A stretch of DNA of 61,333 nucleotides. It comes from Ramlibacter aquaticus (lineage in GTDB: Bacteria > Pseudomonadota > Gammaproteobacteria > Burkholderiales > Burkholderiaceae_C). The notes under the pieces were generated by a model, which searched no databases, was not told the DNA's origin, and saw only the letters and a list, made by a program, of their open reading frames with translations. The translations under genes were made by a program, and so were the position numbers. Shown here piece after piece: positions 22,589 to 32,589 of this stretch; the stretch's first letter is position 1, and each line of letters starts with the position of its first letter. The DNA lies in assembly GCF_015159745.1 (NCBI RefSeq), contig NZ_JADDOJ010000015.1, forward strand, positions 1-61,333, given 5' to 3'.

Positions 22589-22666
22589 GCGCCGGCGCAA
22601 ACCGGCCCTCGAATGAGCGGGGTAAACGGCGGGTATTTGCTGTTCGGCCACCCGCCATGCACCGGC

Positions 22667-23932
22667 TCAGGCCTTGCGGGCCGCCTCGCGGTAGACGAGG
22701 AGCGGTGGCTTGCTTTCCTCGATCGTCGACTCGTCCACCACCACCTTGTCCACGTTGGGGGTGTTGGGGAGTTCGAACATGGTGTCGATCAGCGATTGCT
22801 CCAGGATGGAGCGCAGGCCGCGGGCGCCGGTCTTGCGCGCCAGCGCCTTGCGGGCGATCGCGCGCAGGGCATTGGGGCGGATCTCCAGGTCCACGCCCTC
22901 CATGGAGAGCAGCTTGCCGTACTGCTTGACGAGCGCGTTCTTGGGCTCGGTGAGGATCTGCACCAGCGCGTCCTCGCTCAGTTCGGCCAGCGTGGCGACG
23001 ACCGGCATGCGGCCCACCAGCTCGGGGATCAGGCCGAACTTGATCAGGTCCTCCGGCTCCACCTCGCGGAACACGTCCGTGAGGCTGCGCTCCTTCTTGC
23101 TGCGCACCGCCGCGCCGAAGCCGATGCCCGAGGCTTCGGTGCGCTGCTCGATGACCTTCTCCAGGCCGGCGAAGGCGCCACCGCAGATGAACAGGATGTT
23201 GGTCGTGTCGATCTGCAGGAAGTCCTGGTTGGGGTGCTTGCGCCCGCCCTGCGGCGGCACGCTCGCCATGGTGCCCTCGATGAGCTTGAGCAGCGCCTGC
23301 TGCACGCCCTCGCCCGACACGTCGCGGGTGATGGACGGGTTGTCGGACTTGCGCGAGATCTTGTCGATCTCGTCGATGTAGACGATGCCGCGCTGCGCCC
23401 GCTCCACCTCGTAGTTGCAGCTCTGCAGCAGCTTCTGGATGATGTTCTCGACGTCCTCGCCCACGTAGCCGGCTTCCGTCAGCGTGGTGGCGTCGGCCAT
23501 CACGAAGGGCACGTCCAGCATGCGCGCGAGGGTCTGGGCCAGCAGGGTCTTGCCGGAGCCGGTGGGGCCGATCAGGAGGATGTTGCTCTTGGTGAGCTCG
23601 ACGTCGTCCTTCTTGGCCTTTTCCTTGTGGCGCAGGCGCTTGTAGTGGTTGTAGACCGCCACCGACAGGCCGCGCTTGGCGGCCTCCTGGCCGATCACGT
23701 AGTTGTCGAGGTTGGCCTTGATCTCGGCCGGGGTGGGCAGGTCCCCGCGGGCCTCGCGCGACTCCTCGCCCGCGGGCAGTTCGTCGCGGATGATTTCATT
23801 GCACAGGTCGATGCACTCGTCGCAGATGAAGACCGAAGGCCCTGCGATGAGTTTCTTGACTTCGTGCTGGCTCTTCCCGCAAAACGAGCAGTAAAGCGTT
23901 TTCTCGCTGGAAGAGCCCTTCTTGTCGGCCAT
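22667..23932 (-). CDS. clpX: ClpX, ATPase subunit of the ClpXP protease
   Basis: ClpX unfolds tagged proteins and feeds them to ClpP. The 421-residue protein has a C4 zinc-binding domain (Cys15, Cys18, Cys37, Cys40) for dimerisation and adaptor binding, Walker A GPTGSGKT (122-129), the pore-loop GYVG, and the sensor regions. The ATG at 23932 gives the family N-terminus MADKKGSS; the frame to 24019 is not needed. It is 138 nt downstream of clpP with tandem hairpins in between. Confidence 0.97.
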   Translation of the reverse strand: MADKKGSSSEKTLYCSFCGKSQHEVKKLIAGPSVFICDECIDLCNEIIRDELPAGEESREARGDLPTPAEIKANLDNYVIGQEAAKRGLSVAVYNHYKRLRHKEKAKKDDVELTKSNILLIGPTGSGKTLLAQTLARMLDVPFVMADATTLTEAGYVGEDVENIIQKLLQSCNYEVERAQRGIVYIDEIDKISRKSDNPSITRDVSGEGVQQALLKLIEGTMASVPPQGGRKHPNQDFLQIDTTNILFICGGAFAGLEKVIEQRTEASGIGFGAAVRSKKERSLTDVFREVEPEDLIKFGLIPELVGRMPVVATLAELSEDALVQILTEPKNALVKQYGKLLSMEGVDLEIRPNALRAIARKALARKTGARGLRSILEQSLIDTMFELPNTPNVDKVVVDESTIEESKPPLLVYREAARKA

Positions 23933-23972
23933 GGGTCCGCCTTGTGTCCTGTGGGTCAATGATAGCGAAAAG

Positions 23973-24041
23973 GCAACGGCGCCACCCGCAGGGCGGGGAG
24001 CGCCGTTGCTGCGCTGCAACCGGGGCTTGGACCCCGGTTGC
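23973..24041 (-). promoter_or_regulatory. tandem hairpins in the clpP-clpX intergenic region
   Basis: Two perfect 10-bp dyads follow each other: GCAACGGCGC/GCGCCGTTGC (23973-23982 with 24000-24009) and GCAACCGGGG/CCCCGGTTGC (24016-24025 with 24032-24041). The inner arms GTTGC (24005-24009) and GCAAC (24016-24020) can also pair with each other, so alternative folds are possible. They could set the clpP:clpX ratio by pausing, processing or termination. Confidence 0.55.
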
Positions 24042-24070
24042 AGCGGGGGGTTCCGGGCCTTGGGGGCCCG

Positions 24071-24679
24071 TCAGGGACGCTTGGCAATCACCTGGTCCAC
24101 GATGCCGTAGGCCTTGGCCTCCTCGGCGTCCAGGAAGTAGTCGCGCTCGGTGTCACGCTCGACCTTCTCCAGCGGCTGGCCGGTCTGCTCGGCCAGGATG
24201 CGGTTCATGGTCGCCTTGGTCTTCAGGATGTCGCGGGCGTGGATCTCGATGTCCGTCGCCTGGCCCTGGGCACCGCCCAGCACCTGGTGGATCATGATCT
24301 TCGAGTTGGGCAGCGAGAACCGCTTGCCCTTGGCGCCCGCGGCCAGCAGGAAGGCGCCCATGCTGGCGGCCATGCCGGTGCACAGCGTGGACACCGCCGG
24401 CTTGATGAAGTTCATGGTGTCGTAGATCGCCATGCCGGCGCTCACGCTGCCGCCCGGGCTGTTGATGTACAGCGAGATGTCCTTGTCGGGGTTCTCGCTC
24501 TCCAGGAACAGCAGCTGGGCGACCACCAGGTTGGCGGTCTGGTCGTTGACGGGGCCGACCAGGAACACCACGCGCTCGCGCAGCAGGCGCGAGTAGATGT
24601 CGTAGGACCGCTCGCCGCGGCCGGACTGCTCGATGACGATCGGCACCATGCCGAGGGCCCGGGTATCAAGTGCGCTCAT
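24071..24679 (-). CDS. clpP: ClpP, proteolytic subunit of ClpXP
   Basis: ClpP is a tetradecameric serine protease. The 202-residue protein carries the triad Ser106 (GMAASMGAF), His131 ([10 protein letters not shown]) and Asp180 (ERDYFL). The start at ATG 24679 gives the family N-terminus ahead of [20 protein letters not shown]. The ORF upstream of it is not conserved. A long GC-rich hairpin separates it from tig. Confidence 0.97.
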   Translation of the reverse strand: MSALDTRALGMVPIVIEQSGRGERSYDIYSRLLRERVVFLVGPVNDQTANLVVAQLLFLESENPDKDISLYINSPGGSVSAGMAIYDTMNFIKPAVSTLCTGMAASMGAFLLAAGAKGKRFSLPNSKIMIHQVLGGAQGQATDIEIHARDILKTKATMNRILAEQTGQPLEKVERDTERDYFLDAEEAKAYGIVDQVIAKRP

Positions 24680-24728
24680 GGGTGGATTCGCTTTCCAAAC
24701 TCTGGGAGGTACTGTATCGCCAAAACAG

Positions 24729-24770
24729 ATGGGGCCCGGGCGGCCCTTCACAAGACCGCCCGGGCCCCAT
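24729..24770 (-). terminator. 15-bp hairpin between tig and clpP
   Basis: ATGGGGCCCGGGCGG and CCGCCCGGGCCCCAT form a perfect 15-bp stem with a 12-nt loop, 14 nt after the tig stop. On the minus strand it is followed by CTGTTTTGG, a weak T-run, so it may partly terminate or process the tig-clpP transcript. Confidence 0.6.
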
Positions 24771-24783
24771 GGACGCGCCTGCC

Positions 24784-26094
24784 TCAGGCGGCGTTCATCA
24801 GTTCGTCGAAGGCGAGCTGCTTCTCGACGGTCTTGGCCTTGGAAAGCACGAACTCCGTGACGTTGTTCTCGATCACCACGGCCTCGACCTCGGCCAGGCG
24901 CTGCGGGTCACCGAAGTACCAGCGCACCACTTCAGCGGGCTTTTCGTAGCTGGCGGCCAGCTCTTCCACGTGCGCCTTCACCTGTTCGGGCTTGGCGTGC
25001 AGGCTGTTGGACTTCACCAGCTCGGCAACCACCAGGCCCAGGCGCACGCGGCGCTCGGCCTGCGGGCGGAAGATGTCGTCCGGGATGGGGGCGCTGTCGG
25101 CGTCCTTGATGCCGCGCTGCTTCAGGTCGGCGCGGGCACCCTGCACCATGCGCTCGACTTCGGCCTGCACCGCCGCGTTGGGCAGGTCCAGTTCGGCCTT
25201 GGACACCAGTGCGTCCATGGCGGCCTGCTTGTTGCGGGCCAGCAGGCGGAACTTGACCTCGCGCTGCAGGTTCTTGCGGATGTCGGCGCGCAGGGCCTCG
25301 ACCGTGCCCTCGGGAATGCCCAGCGACTTGGCGAAGGCCTCGTCGACCTCGGGCAGGTGGGCGGCTTCGATCTTCTTCACGGTGACCAGGAAGTCGGCGG
25401 TCTTGCCGGCCACGTCCTTGCCGTGGTAGTCCTCGGGGAAGGCCAGCGGGAAGGTCTTGCTCTCGCCGCTCTTCATGCCGCGCACGGCGTCCTCGAACTC
25501 CTTGAGCATCTGGCCTTCGCCGACCAGGAACTGGAAGTCCTCGGCCTTGCCACCCTGGAAGGTCTCGCCGTCGATCTTGCCTTCGAAGTCCACGGTGACG
25601 CGGTCGCCGTCCTGGGCGCCGGCGTCGGCCGGGCGCTGGGCGAAGGTGCGGCGCTGCTTGCGCAGGATCTCCAGGGTGCGGTCGATGGCTTCGTCGGTCA
25701 CTTCGGTGCTGACCTTCTCGACCTCGGCGCCCGCCAGGTCACCGATCTTGACCTCGGGGTAGACCTCGAACACCGCGTCGAAGGCCATCTCGCCCTCGGG
25801 CGCGCCGTCCTTCTCGGTGATCTTGGGCTGGCCGGCGACACGCAGCTGCGCCTCGTTGGCGGCCTGGGCGAAGGCTTCGCCGACCTTGTCGTTCAGCACC
25901 TCGTAGTGCACCGAGTAGCCGTAGCGCTGGGCCACGACGGACATCGGCACCTTGCCGGGGCGGAAGCCGTCCATCTTGACGGTGCGGGCGAGGCGCTTGA
26001 GGCGCGAATCGACTTCGGACTGGATGGACGCGACGGGCAGCGTCAGCGTCATCTTGCGTTCCAGCTTGTCCAGGGTTTCAACGTTCACGGCCAT
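24784..26094 (-). CDS. tig: trigger factor (ribosome-associated chaperone and prolyl isomerase)
   Basis: Trigger factor binds nascent chains at the ribosomal exit tunnel. The 436-residue protein has the ribosome-docking signature GFRPGKVP at 43-50, a central FKBP-type domain (about 160-250, [17 protein letters not shown]) and the helical C-terminal cradle. The ATG at 26094 starts the family-like [16 protein letters not shown] tRNA-Leu gene lies 36 nt upstream on the same strand, so read-through from the tRNA promoter is possible. Confidence 0.97.
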   Translation of the reverse strand: MAVNVETLDKLERKMTLTLPVASIQSEVDSRLKRLARTVKMDGFRPGKVPMSVVAQRYGYSVHYEVLNDKVGEAFAQAANEAQLRVAGQPKITEKDGAPEGEMAFDAVFEVYPEVKIGDLAGAEVEKVSTEVTDEAIDRTLEILRKQRRTFAQRPADAGAQDGDRVTVDFEGKIDGETFQGGKAEDFQFLVGEGQMLKEFEDAVRGMKSGESKTFPLAFPEDYHGKDVAGKTADFLVTVKKIEAAHLPEVDEAFAKSLGIPEGTVEALRADIRKNLQREVKFRLLARNKQAAMDALVSKAELDLPNAAVQAEVERMVQGARADLKQRGIKDADSAPIPDDIFRPQAERRVRLGLVVAELVKSNSLHAKPEQVKAHVEELAASYEKPAEVVRWYFGDPQRLAEVEAVVIENNVTEFVLSKAKTVEKQLAFDELMNAA

Positions 26095-26130
26095 GTCTAT
26101 CTCTCTGTCTGAAGGAATCTGGTTTCTTCG

Positions 26131-26217
26131 TGGTGCGCGGGGGGGGACTCGAACCCCCACACCATCGCTGGCGTCAGGACCTAAACCTGGTGCGTCTACC
26201 AATTTCGCCACCCGCGC
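26131..26217 (-). tRNA. tRNA-Leu (anticodon UAG)
   Basis: The minus strand gives acceptor GCGCGGG/CCGCGCGC-type pairing, anticodon loop TTTAGGT (TAG) on stem CAGG/CCTG, a long variable arm, T arm GGGGGTTCGAGTCCCCC and an encoded CCA. It lies just upstream of tig. Confidence 0.95.
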
Positions 26218-26267
26218 TACGCACCTGCATGCAACACGGGCGCCCGCTGACGGACGCCCGCTACGAG

Positions 26268-26296
26268 AAAGGGCGCCTGGGTTTCCCCGGGCGCCC
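26268..26296 (-). terminator. terminator of the RND efflux operon
   Basis: On the minus strand GGGCGCC...GGCGCCC forms a stem with additional inner pairs, followed by TTTCTC, about 20 nt after the permease stop codon. Confidence 0.6.
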
Positions 26297-26315
26297 GCTC
26301 GGTCAACCCGGTATT

Positions 26316-29300
26316 TTACTGCGCCCGGGCCGCCCCTTCCGGCCGCTCGTCGCGGCGCACCCGGAACCAGGCGGCGTACATGGCCGGCAGGGCCAGCAGC
26401 GTGAGCACCGTGGCGACGATCAGCCCGCCCATGATGGCTACTGCCATGGGCCCCCAGAACACCGAGCGCGAGAGCGGGATCATGGCCAGCACCGCCGCCG
26501 CCGCGGTGAGCACGATGGGGCGCAGCCGGCGCACCGCCGCCTCCACGATTGCGTCCCAGGCCGGCACCCCGCGCGCCCGGTCCTGCTCGATCTGGTCGAT
26601 CAGGATCACCGAGTTGCGCTGGATCATGCCCATGAGCGCGATCACGCCCAGCAGTGCCACGAAGCCGAAGGGCCGGTCCAGCGCCAGCAGCGCGCCGGCC
26701 ACGCCGGCGATGCCCAGCGGGCCGGTGATGAAGACCAGCACCGCGCGGCTGAAGCTCTGCAGCTGCAGCATCAGCAGGGTGAAGACGATGAACAGCATCA
26801 CCGGCAGGCCGGCGGCGATCGAGGCCGAGCCCTTGGCGCTCTCCTCCACCGCGCCCGCCACCTCGATGCGGTAGCCCGGGGGCCACTGCGCCTCCAGCTT
26901 CTTCAGCGCCGGCAGCAGCTCGTCGGTGACGGTCGCGCCCTGCAGGCCCTCGACGATGTCCGCCTGCACCGTGATGGCGTAGTCGCGGTTCTCGCGCCAC
27001 ATCACGCCCGGCTCCCAGCCGAACACCGGCCGCGCGATCTGCGTCAGCGGAATGGCTTGGCCGGACGCGGTGGGCAGGTAGGCGCTGGCCAGGTCGGTGA
27101 TCGCGTCGCGCTCCTCGCGCGGCTGGCGCAGCACGATGTCGATCAGCCGGTCACGCTCGCGGTACTGGCCGACGTTGAAGCCCGACAGCATGGTGGCCGC
27201 GGCCTGGGCGATGGATTCGCTGCTCACGCCCAGCGCACGCGCCTTGGCCTGGTCGACCTCCAGGCGGATGGTCTTGACCGATTCGTTCCAGTTGTCGTTC
27301 ACGCCCCGCGTGTGGGGGCTGGCGCGCATGGCCGCCTTCACCTCGTCGGCACGCTCGCGCAGGGCGCTGGGCACGGGCGGGCCGTTGGGCAGCAGCTTGA
27401 TGCGCGCGCGCACCTCGGGAAACTCGCGGGCCATCAGCGCCGGCAGGGCCAGCCGCACCCGCTCGCGCACCTTCAGGTCGGTGGGCTGGATGATGAACTG
27501 CGTGACGTTGGTCTGCGGGAAGACCTGGTCCAGCGGCAGGTAGAAGCGCGGCACGCCGGAGCCCACCCACTCGGTGACGGACACGATGCCGGCCTGCTCG
27601 CGCAGCCGCTTCTCGACCCGCTTGGCCAGCGCCTCGTTGGCAGCGAAGGAGGTGCCCTCCGGGAACCAGATGTCCATCATGACCTCGGGCCGGCTGGAAT
27701 CGGGGAAGAACTGCTGCTGCACCTTGCCCATGCCGGCGATGCCCAGCGCGAAGAGCAGCACGGTCGCGCCTATGGTGGCCCAGCGGTGCGCCACGCACCA
27801 GTTCACCGTGCGACGGAAGACCCGGTAGAAGGCCGTGTCGAAGTGCTCGTGGTGTTCTTCATGCGCGCCCGGCGGCAGCGGCTTCTGCTTGAGCAGCAGC
27901 GTGCCCAGGTAGGGCACGAAGTAGACCGAGACGAACCAGCTCAGCACCAGCGCGATCACTGTCACCGCGAAGATGGCGAAGGTGTACTCGCCCGTCAGCG
28001 ACTTGGCCAGCCCGATCGGCAGGAAACCGGCGGCCGTGATCAGCGTGCCCGTGAGCATGGGCATGGCCGTGATCTCGTAGGCGAAGGTGGCGGCGCGGAA
28101 GCGGTCGTAGCCCTCCTCCATCTTGCGCACCATCATCTCGACCGAGATGATGGCGTCGTCCACCAGCAGGCCGAGCGCGATGATCAGCGAGCCCAGCGAG
28201 ATCTTGTGCAGGCCGATGCCCCAGTAGTCCATCGCCAGGAAGGTCACCGCCAACACCAGGGGGATGGTGATGGCCACCACCAGGCCGGGGCGCATGTCCA
28301 CGGTCCAGCGGCGCCACGGCGGCCGGCGGGCCGCATCCTCGTGCTTGTGCAGGCCCAGCGCCACGAAGCTCACCGCCAGCACGATGGCCAGGGCCTCGAC
28401 CAGGGTGCGCACGAATTCGTTGACGGAGGTCGCCACCGCGTGCGGCTGGTCCTGGAACTGCACCAGGCGCACGCCCGCCGGCAGCCCGGCGGAAATCCGC
28501 TTCGAGGCCACGCCCAGCGCCTTGCCCAGGCGGATGATGTCGCCGCCCTTGGCCATGGACACGCCCAGCGCGATGGCCTCCTGCCCGTCGTGGCGCACCT
28601 TCACCTGCGGCGGGTCCACGAAGCCACGATACACCCGCGCCAGGTCGCCCAGGCGCAGCTGGTTGCCGTTCGCGGCACGGATCGGCATGGCGCGCAGCTG
28701 CTCCACCGAATCGAACTGGCCGGCCACGCGCACCTGCACCACGTCCAGCGGGGTCTGCACCGCGCCGGCCGAGGCCACCGCGTTCTGCGAGCGCAGCTGG
28801 GCCAGCACCTGGTTCAGGTCCAGCCCCAGCTCGGCCAGCCGCTTCTGCGAGATCTCGACGTAGAGCTTCTCGTCCTGCACGCCGAACAGCTGCACCTTGG
28901 CCACGTCGGGCACGCGCAGCAGCTGCTGGCGCACCTCGTCGGCCAGCACCTTGAGCTCGGCCGGGCTGTAGCCCTCGCCCTGCAACGCGTACATCACGCC
29001 GTACACGTCGCCGAATTCGTCGTTGAAGAAGGGGCCGTTCACGCCCGGCGGCAGGGTGCCGCGCATGTCCCCCACCTTCTTGCGAACCTGGTACCACACC
29101 TGGGACACCTCGCCCGGTGGGGAGGAGTCCTTGATCTGGAACAGGATCAGCGATTCGCCGGGCTTGGAGTAGCTGCGGATCTTGTCCGCGTACGGCGCCT
29201 CCTGCAGCGTGCGCTCGATCTTGTCGGTGACCTGCTCGGCCATCTGCTGCGCGGTGGCGCCGGGCCAGAAGCTCTGCACCACCATCACCCGGAAGGTGAA

Positions 29301-29444
29301 GGGCGGGTCCTCGTCCTGGCCGAGCTGGAAGTAGGCGGCGAAGCCCAGCAGCATCAGCACCACCATCAGGTAGCGCGTCAGCGCCGGGTGCTCCAGCGCC
29401 CAGCGTGAGAGGTTGAAGGAGGCGCTGGGGTCGGGGCGGCTCAT
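26316..29444 (-). CDS. RND family multidrug efflux transporter, inner-membrane permease
   Basis: The 1042-residue protein has the RND plan: one N-terminal membrane helix ([14 protein letters not shown]), a large periplasmic loop, a helix bundle with proton-relay region ([20 protein letters not shown]; two Asp typical of RND pumps), a second large loop and the last five helices. It acts as a trimer with the adaptor encoded 7 nt upstream and needs a TolC-like outer-membrane channel, which is not encoded here. Sequence resembles AcrB-like multidrug pumps and not metal (CusA) pumps, but the substrate is unknown. Confidence 0.93.
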   Translation of the reverse strand: MSRPDPSASFNLSRWALEHPALTRYLMVVLMLLGFAAYFQLGQDEDPPFTFRVMVVQSFWPGATAQQMAEQVTDKIERTLQEAPYADKIRSYSKPGESLILFQIKDSSPPGEVSQVWYQVRKKVGDMRGTLPPGVNGPFFNDEFGDVYGVMYALQGEGYSPAELKVLADEVRQQLLRVPDVAKVQLFGVQDEKLYVEISQKRLAELGLDLNQVLAQLRSQNAVASAGAVQTPLDVVQVRVAGQFDSVEQLRAMPIRAANGNQLRLGDLARVYRGFVDPPQVKVRHDGQEAIALGVSMAKGGDIIRLGKALGVASKRISAGLPAGVRLVQFQDQPHAVATSVNEFVRTLVEALAIVLAVSFVALGLHKHEDAARRPPWRRWTVDMRPGLVVAITIPLVLAVTFLAMDYWGIGLHKISLGSLIIALGLLVDDAIISVEMMVRKMEEGYDRFRAATFAYEITAMPMLTGTLITAAGFLPIGLAKSLTGEYTFAIFAVTVIALVLSWFVSVYFVPYLGTLLLKQKPLPPGAHEEHHEHFDTAFYRVFRRTVNWCVAHRWATIGATVLLFALGIAGMGKVQQQFFPDSSRPEVMMDIWFPEGTSFAANEALAKRVEKRLREQAGIVSVTEWVGSGVPRFYLPLDQVFPQTNVTQFIIQPTDLKVRERVRLALPALMAREFPEVRARIKLLPNGPPVPSALRERADEVKAAMRASPHTRGVNDNWNESVKTIRLEVDQAKARALGVSSESIAQAAATMLSGFNVGQYRERDRLIDIVLRQPREERDAITDLASAYLPTASGQAIPLTQIARPVFGWEPGVMWRENRDYAITVQADIVEGLQGATVTDELLPALKKLEAQWPPGYRIEVAGAVEESAKGSASIAAGLPVMLFIVFTLLMLQLQSFSRAVLVFITGPLGIAGVAGALLALDRPFGFVALLGVIALMGMIQRNSVILIDQIEQDRARGVPAWDAIVEAAVRRLRPIVLTAAAAVLAMIPLSRSVFWGPMAVAIMGGLIVATVLTLLALPAMYAAWFRVRRDERPEGAARAQ

Positions 29445-29451
29445 GCGCGCC

Positions 29452-30579
29452 TCACCGGGCCACCGAGGCCGCGGGCAGGGCCGGGTCCTGCCACAGGCTC
29501 ACCTTCTGCCCGGGGGCGAGCACGTGCACGCCCGCCACCACCACCGTCATGCCCGGGGCCAGCCCCGAGGCGATCACGGCCTCGTTGCCGTCGGCCGTGG
29601 CCACCTGCACCGGCTGCGACTTCACCGTCATGGAGCCCCGGTCCAGCACCCACACCGCACTGCCCTGCCCTTCCTGGCGCAAGGCACTGGTGGGCAGCTT
29701 GATGACCGGCGTGCCCGCCAGGCTGAGGGACTGCGGCGACACGTAGACCGTGGCCCCCAGCGGCGGTGCCAGGGCCGGATCGATGCCGACCTTGACCTGG
29801 AAGGTGCGGGTGACCGGGTCGGCGCTGGCGGCGACTTCGCGCACCTTGCCCTCGAAGCTGCGGTTGTCCGACCAGCTGCGGATGCTCACGGGCGAGCCCG
29901 GCTTCACGGCCGCGATGCGGTCTTCGCCGACCACGAACACCACGTCGCGCGCGCCGTCCTGCGCGACGCGGACCACGGGCGTTCCCGCGCTCACGACCTG
30001 GCCCGCCTCGGCCTCCACCGCGGTCACCACGCCCGCCACGTCGGCGACCAGGTTGGCATAGCCCGCCTGGTTGCCCTGGGCGGCAAGCTGCGCCTGGGCC
30101 TGCTCGAGCTGGGCCTGCGCCGCCTTCAGCGTGGTGTCACGCCGCTCGAGTTCGGCGCCGCTGATGAAGTTCTGCTCCCGCAGCGCGGCATAGCGTTTGT
30201 AGTCGGCGGCGGCGAGGTCGCGGTTGGTCAGCGCGGCCGCCACCTGGGCCTTGGCCGCTTCGGCCGCCAGCTGCAGGTCGCGCGGGTCCAGCTGCGCCAG
30301 CACCTGGCCTGGCTTGACCCGCTGGCCCAGCTCGGCCTCGCGCCGGACGATCTTGCCGCCGACGCGGAAGCCCAGGCGCGACTCCACGCGCGCCCGCACC
30401 TCGCCGGCGAACTCATGGCCCGCCGCGTAGCGGTCCACGCCCACCGTCATCACCTTCACCGCGCGGACCGGCTCCGGCGCCGGCTCGGGCCGGGAACAGC
30501 CCGAGAGCGAGGCCCCCAGCAACACAGGGACGAACAGGGAGGCGGCCCGGACCGCGAGGCGGGATGAAGTGGCGCTCAT
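29452..30579 (-). CDS. RND efflux periplasmic adaptor (membrane fusion) lipoprotein
   Basis: The 375-residue protein has a lipoprotein-type signal ending LLGASLSGC, so Cys28 is the likely lipidated residue. After it come the beta-barrel/lipoyl half-motif (GGKIVRREAELGQRVKPGQVL), the alpha-helical hairpin (about 95-150, rich in Ala, Gln and Leu) and the second lipoyl half (GVVTAVEAEAGQVVSAG). It links the permease to the outer-membrane channel. It is the first gene of the two-gene operon, with a TetR-type operator 23 bp upstream of its ATG. Confidence 0.92.
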   Translation of the reverse strand: MSATSSRLAVRAASLFVPVLLGASLSGCSRPEPAPEPVRAVKVMTVGVDRYAAGHEFAGEVRARVESRLGFRVGGKIVRREAELGQRVKPGQVLAQLDPRDLQLAAEAAKAQVAAALTNRDLAAADYKRYAALREQNFISGAELERRDTTLKAAQAQLEQAQAQLAAQGNQAGYANLVADVAGVVTAVEAEAGQVVSAGTPVVRVAQDGARDVVFVVGEDRIAAVKPGSPVSIRSWSDNRSFEGKVREVAASADPVTRTFQVKVGIDPALAPPLGATVYVSPQSLSLAGTPVIKLPTSALRQEGQGSAVWVLDRGSMTVKSQPVQVATADGNEAVIASGLAPGMTVVVAGVHVLAPGQKVSLWQDPALPAASVAR

Positions 30580-30595
30580 GGGATGCTCGCTTCAG

Positions 30596-30618
30596 TTAAT
30601 GACTGACTGGTTAGTAAT
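30596..30618 (-). promoter_or_regulatory. TetR/AcrR-type operator upstream of the RND operon
   Basis: The core ACTGACTGGTTAGT (30602-30615) is an ACTnAC-TG-GTnAGT dyad, the classic layout of operators bound by TetR-family repressors of RND pumps, flanked by TTAAT and AAT. No TetR gene lies in the window, so the repressor would act from elsewhere. Confidence 0.55.
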
Positions 30619-30661
30619 CTAAAAGCGCAGCCCGGCCGTGTCAAGCGACAATACCGGCGCC

Positions 30662-31684
30662 ATGCCCAGCGCCGCCCCCACCGCTGCCGAACTGCTCCCG
30701 CTGCTGCGGGGCGTCTCGCGGTCCTTCTACCTCTCCGTGCGCGTGCTGCCCGGGCCCCTGCGGCATCCGATCGGCCTGGCCTACCTGCTGGCCCGCGCCA
30801 CGGACACCGTGGCGGACGCGCCCGGCCTGCCCGCGGCGGCGCGGCTGGAACTGCTGGACGCGCTGGACGCCGCGATCCAGGCCGCCGCCATGCCGCTTTC
30901 GCTGGCGCAGCGCCTGGCCCAGGCGGGCGAGGGCTTGCCGGATGCCTGCGAAGCCGCCTTGCTGCGCGCGCTGCCGGGATGCTTCGCGGCACTCGCGGGC
31001 CTGTCCGCCGGTGACCGCGCCGCCACGCAGGCGGTGCTGCGCGAGATCGCCAGCGGCCAGCGGCTGGACCTGCAGCGCTTTCCCGGCACGGGCGCGCCGC
31101 GGGCGCTGGCGGACGAGGCCGAGGCGGTGGACTACATGCAGCGCGTCGCCGGCTGCGTGGGTGGCTTCTGGACCGCGATGTGCGCCGCCCACCTGCCGGG
31201 CTTCGCCGAGCTGCCCGAGGCGCAGATGCGGGCACTGGGCGAATCCCTGGGCCGGGGCCTGCAGCGAATCAACATCCTGCGCGACGCCGGGGCCGACCTG
31301 GCGGCCGGACGCTGCTACTTCCCGGCCAGCCGCCTGCAGGCCCTGGGCCTGACGGCGGCGACGCTGGCGGCCCGGCCCGGCGCGCTGCGCCCGCTGTGGG
31401 ACGACTGGATCGCACAGGCGGCCGTGGCCATGGACGACGGCATGCGCTATGCGCTGGGGCTGCGCAGCCGGCGCCTGCGCGTGGCCTGCGCGCTACCAGC
31501 CCTGGTCGGCCTGCGCACGCTGGCCCTGCTGCGCGCCGCCGGCCCGGCGCAGGCGCTGGCGCAGCGGGTGAAGATGCCGCGTGCGGAACTGCGGGCGCTG
31601 CTGGCCGGCATCGCCCTCACGCTGGCGGGCCGGGGCCACCTCGAGCGCACCTGGCACCGCCTGCGGGACAATGGCGCCCCATGA
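30662..31684 (+). CDS. squalene/phytoene synthase family protein (squalene-synthase-like)
   Basis: The 340-residue prenyl-condensing enzyme shows SFYLSVRVLPGPLRHPIGLAYLLARATDT with the first DxxxD motif (Asp48-Asp52, DTVAD) and a second, NILRDAGAD (about 204-212). Both aspartate clusters bind the magnesium-diphosphate of farnesyl diphosphate. The LLARATDTVAD form resembles stand-alone squalene synthases more than HpnC. The ATG at 30662 is preceded by GACAAT nine bases upstream; a GTG at 30638 is an alternative. Its stop overlaps the start of the next family member (ATGA). Confidence 0.85.
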   Translation: MPSAAPTAAELLPLLRGVSRSFYLSVRVLPGPLRHPIGLAYLLARATDTVADAPGLPAAARLELLDALDAAIQAAAMPLSLAQRLAQAGEGLPDACEAALLRALPGCFAALAGLSAGDRAATQAVLREIASGQRLDLQRFPGTGAPRALADEAEAVDYMQRVAGCVGGFWTAMCAAHLPGFAELPEAQMRALGESLGRGLQRINILRDAGADLAAGRCYFPASRLQALGLTAATLAARPGALRPLWDDWIAQAAVAMDDGMRYALGLRSRRLRVACALPALVGLRTLALLRAAGPAQALAQRVKMPRAELRALLAGIALTLAGRGHLERTWHRLRDNGAP

Positions 31685-32520
31685 CCCCGCAAGAGTACGT
31701 CCAGCAGAAGGCCGCAGCGTCGGGCAGCAGCTTCTATTACGCGTTCCTGTTCCTGCCGCGGCCGCGCCGCGCCGCGATCACCGCCTTCTATGCCTTCTGC
31801 CGCGAGGTCGACGACGTGGTCGACGAGGTCAGCGACCCCGGCGTGGCCGCGGCCAAGCTGTCCTGGTGGCAGCAGGAGGTCGCCAAGTCCTTCCGCGGCC
31901 AGCCCGAGCACCCGGTGATGAAGGCGCTGATGCCCTGCGCGCGGGAGTTCGGCATCGAGGAGCGCCATCTCCACGCCGTGATCGACGGCTGCCGCATGGA
32001 CCTGGAGCAGACCCGCTACCTCGATTTCCCCGGCCTGCAGCGCTACTGCCACCTGGTGGCCGGCGTGGTGGGCGAGGTGTCGGCGCGCATCTTCGGCCAG
32101 ACGCAGCCCGCCACCACGCAGTACGCCCACACCCTGGGCCTGGCCTTCCAGCTGACCAACATCATCCGCGACGTGGGCGAGGACGCGATGCGCGGCCGCA
32201 TCTACCTGCCGGTCAGCGAGCTGCAGCAGTTCGACGTCAAGGCCCATGAGCTTCTCAAGCGGGAGTACTCGCCCCGCTTCAAGGCCCTGATGCAGTTCCA
32301 GGCCGAGCGCGCGCGCGGGCTGTACCGCGAGGCCTTCGCCCTGCTCCCCGACGCCGACCGGCGGGCCCAGAAGCCCGGGCTGATGATGGCCAGCATCTAC
32401 CGCACCCTGCTCGACGAGATCGAGCGCGACGGCTTCCAGGTGCTGCACCAGCGGGTGAGCCTGACGCCGCTGCGCAAGTTCTGGCTGGCCTGGAAGGTGC
32501 AGGCCCTGGGCCGGGCGTAA
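31681..32520 (+). CDS. hpnD: presqualene diphosphate synthase-like protein (HpnD type)
   Basis: The 279-residue protein is a second squalene/phytoene synthase family enzyme, with FYAFCREVDDVVDEV (Asp44-Asp48) and NIIRDVGEDAMRGRIYLP as the two aspartate motifs. Length and these motifs match HpnD, which condenses two farnesyl diphosphates to presqualene diphosphate in the HpnCDE route to squalene and hopanoids. It is translationally coupled to the upstream gene. No HpnE or squalene-hopene cyclase gene is in the window, so the end product is unclear. Confidence 0.85.
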   Translation: MTPQEYVQQKAAASGSSFYYAFLFLPRPRRAAITAFYAFCREVDDVVDEVSDPGVAAAKLSWWQQEVAKSFRGQPEHPVMKALMPCAREFGIEERHLHAVIDGCRMDLEQTRYLDFPGLQRYCHLVAGVVGEVSARIFGQTQPATTQYAHTLGLAFQLTNIIRDVGEDAMRGRIYLPVSELQQFDVKAHELLKREYSPRFKALMQFQAERARGLYREAFALLPDADRRAQKPGLMMASIYRTLLDEIERDGFQVLHQRVSLTPLRKFWLAWKVQALGRA

Positions 32521-32589
32521 GGCCGGGCCGCCGGGCGGCCGGCCAGGCCGCAGGCGCCCAGCGCGATGCCGGCCACGCCGGCACGGGTC

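Noticed and set aside
26130..29408. Plus-strand open frame of about 1090 codons opposite the RND permease gene
   Set aside because: Same effect: His/Arg/Gln/Gly-rich, no domain, fully opposite a well-supported permease. It also runs across the tRNA-Leu gene.
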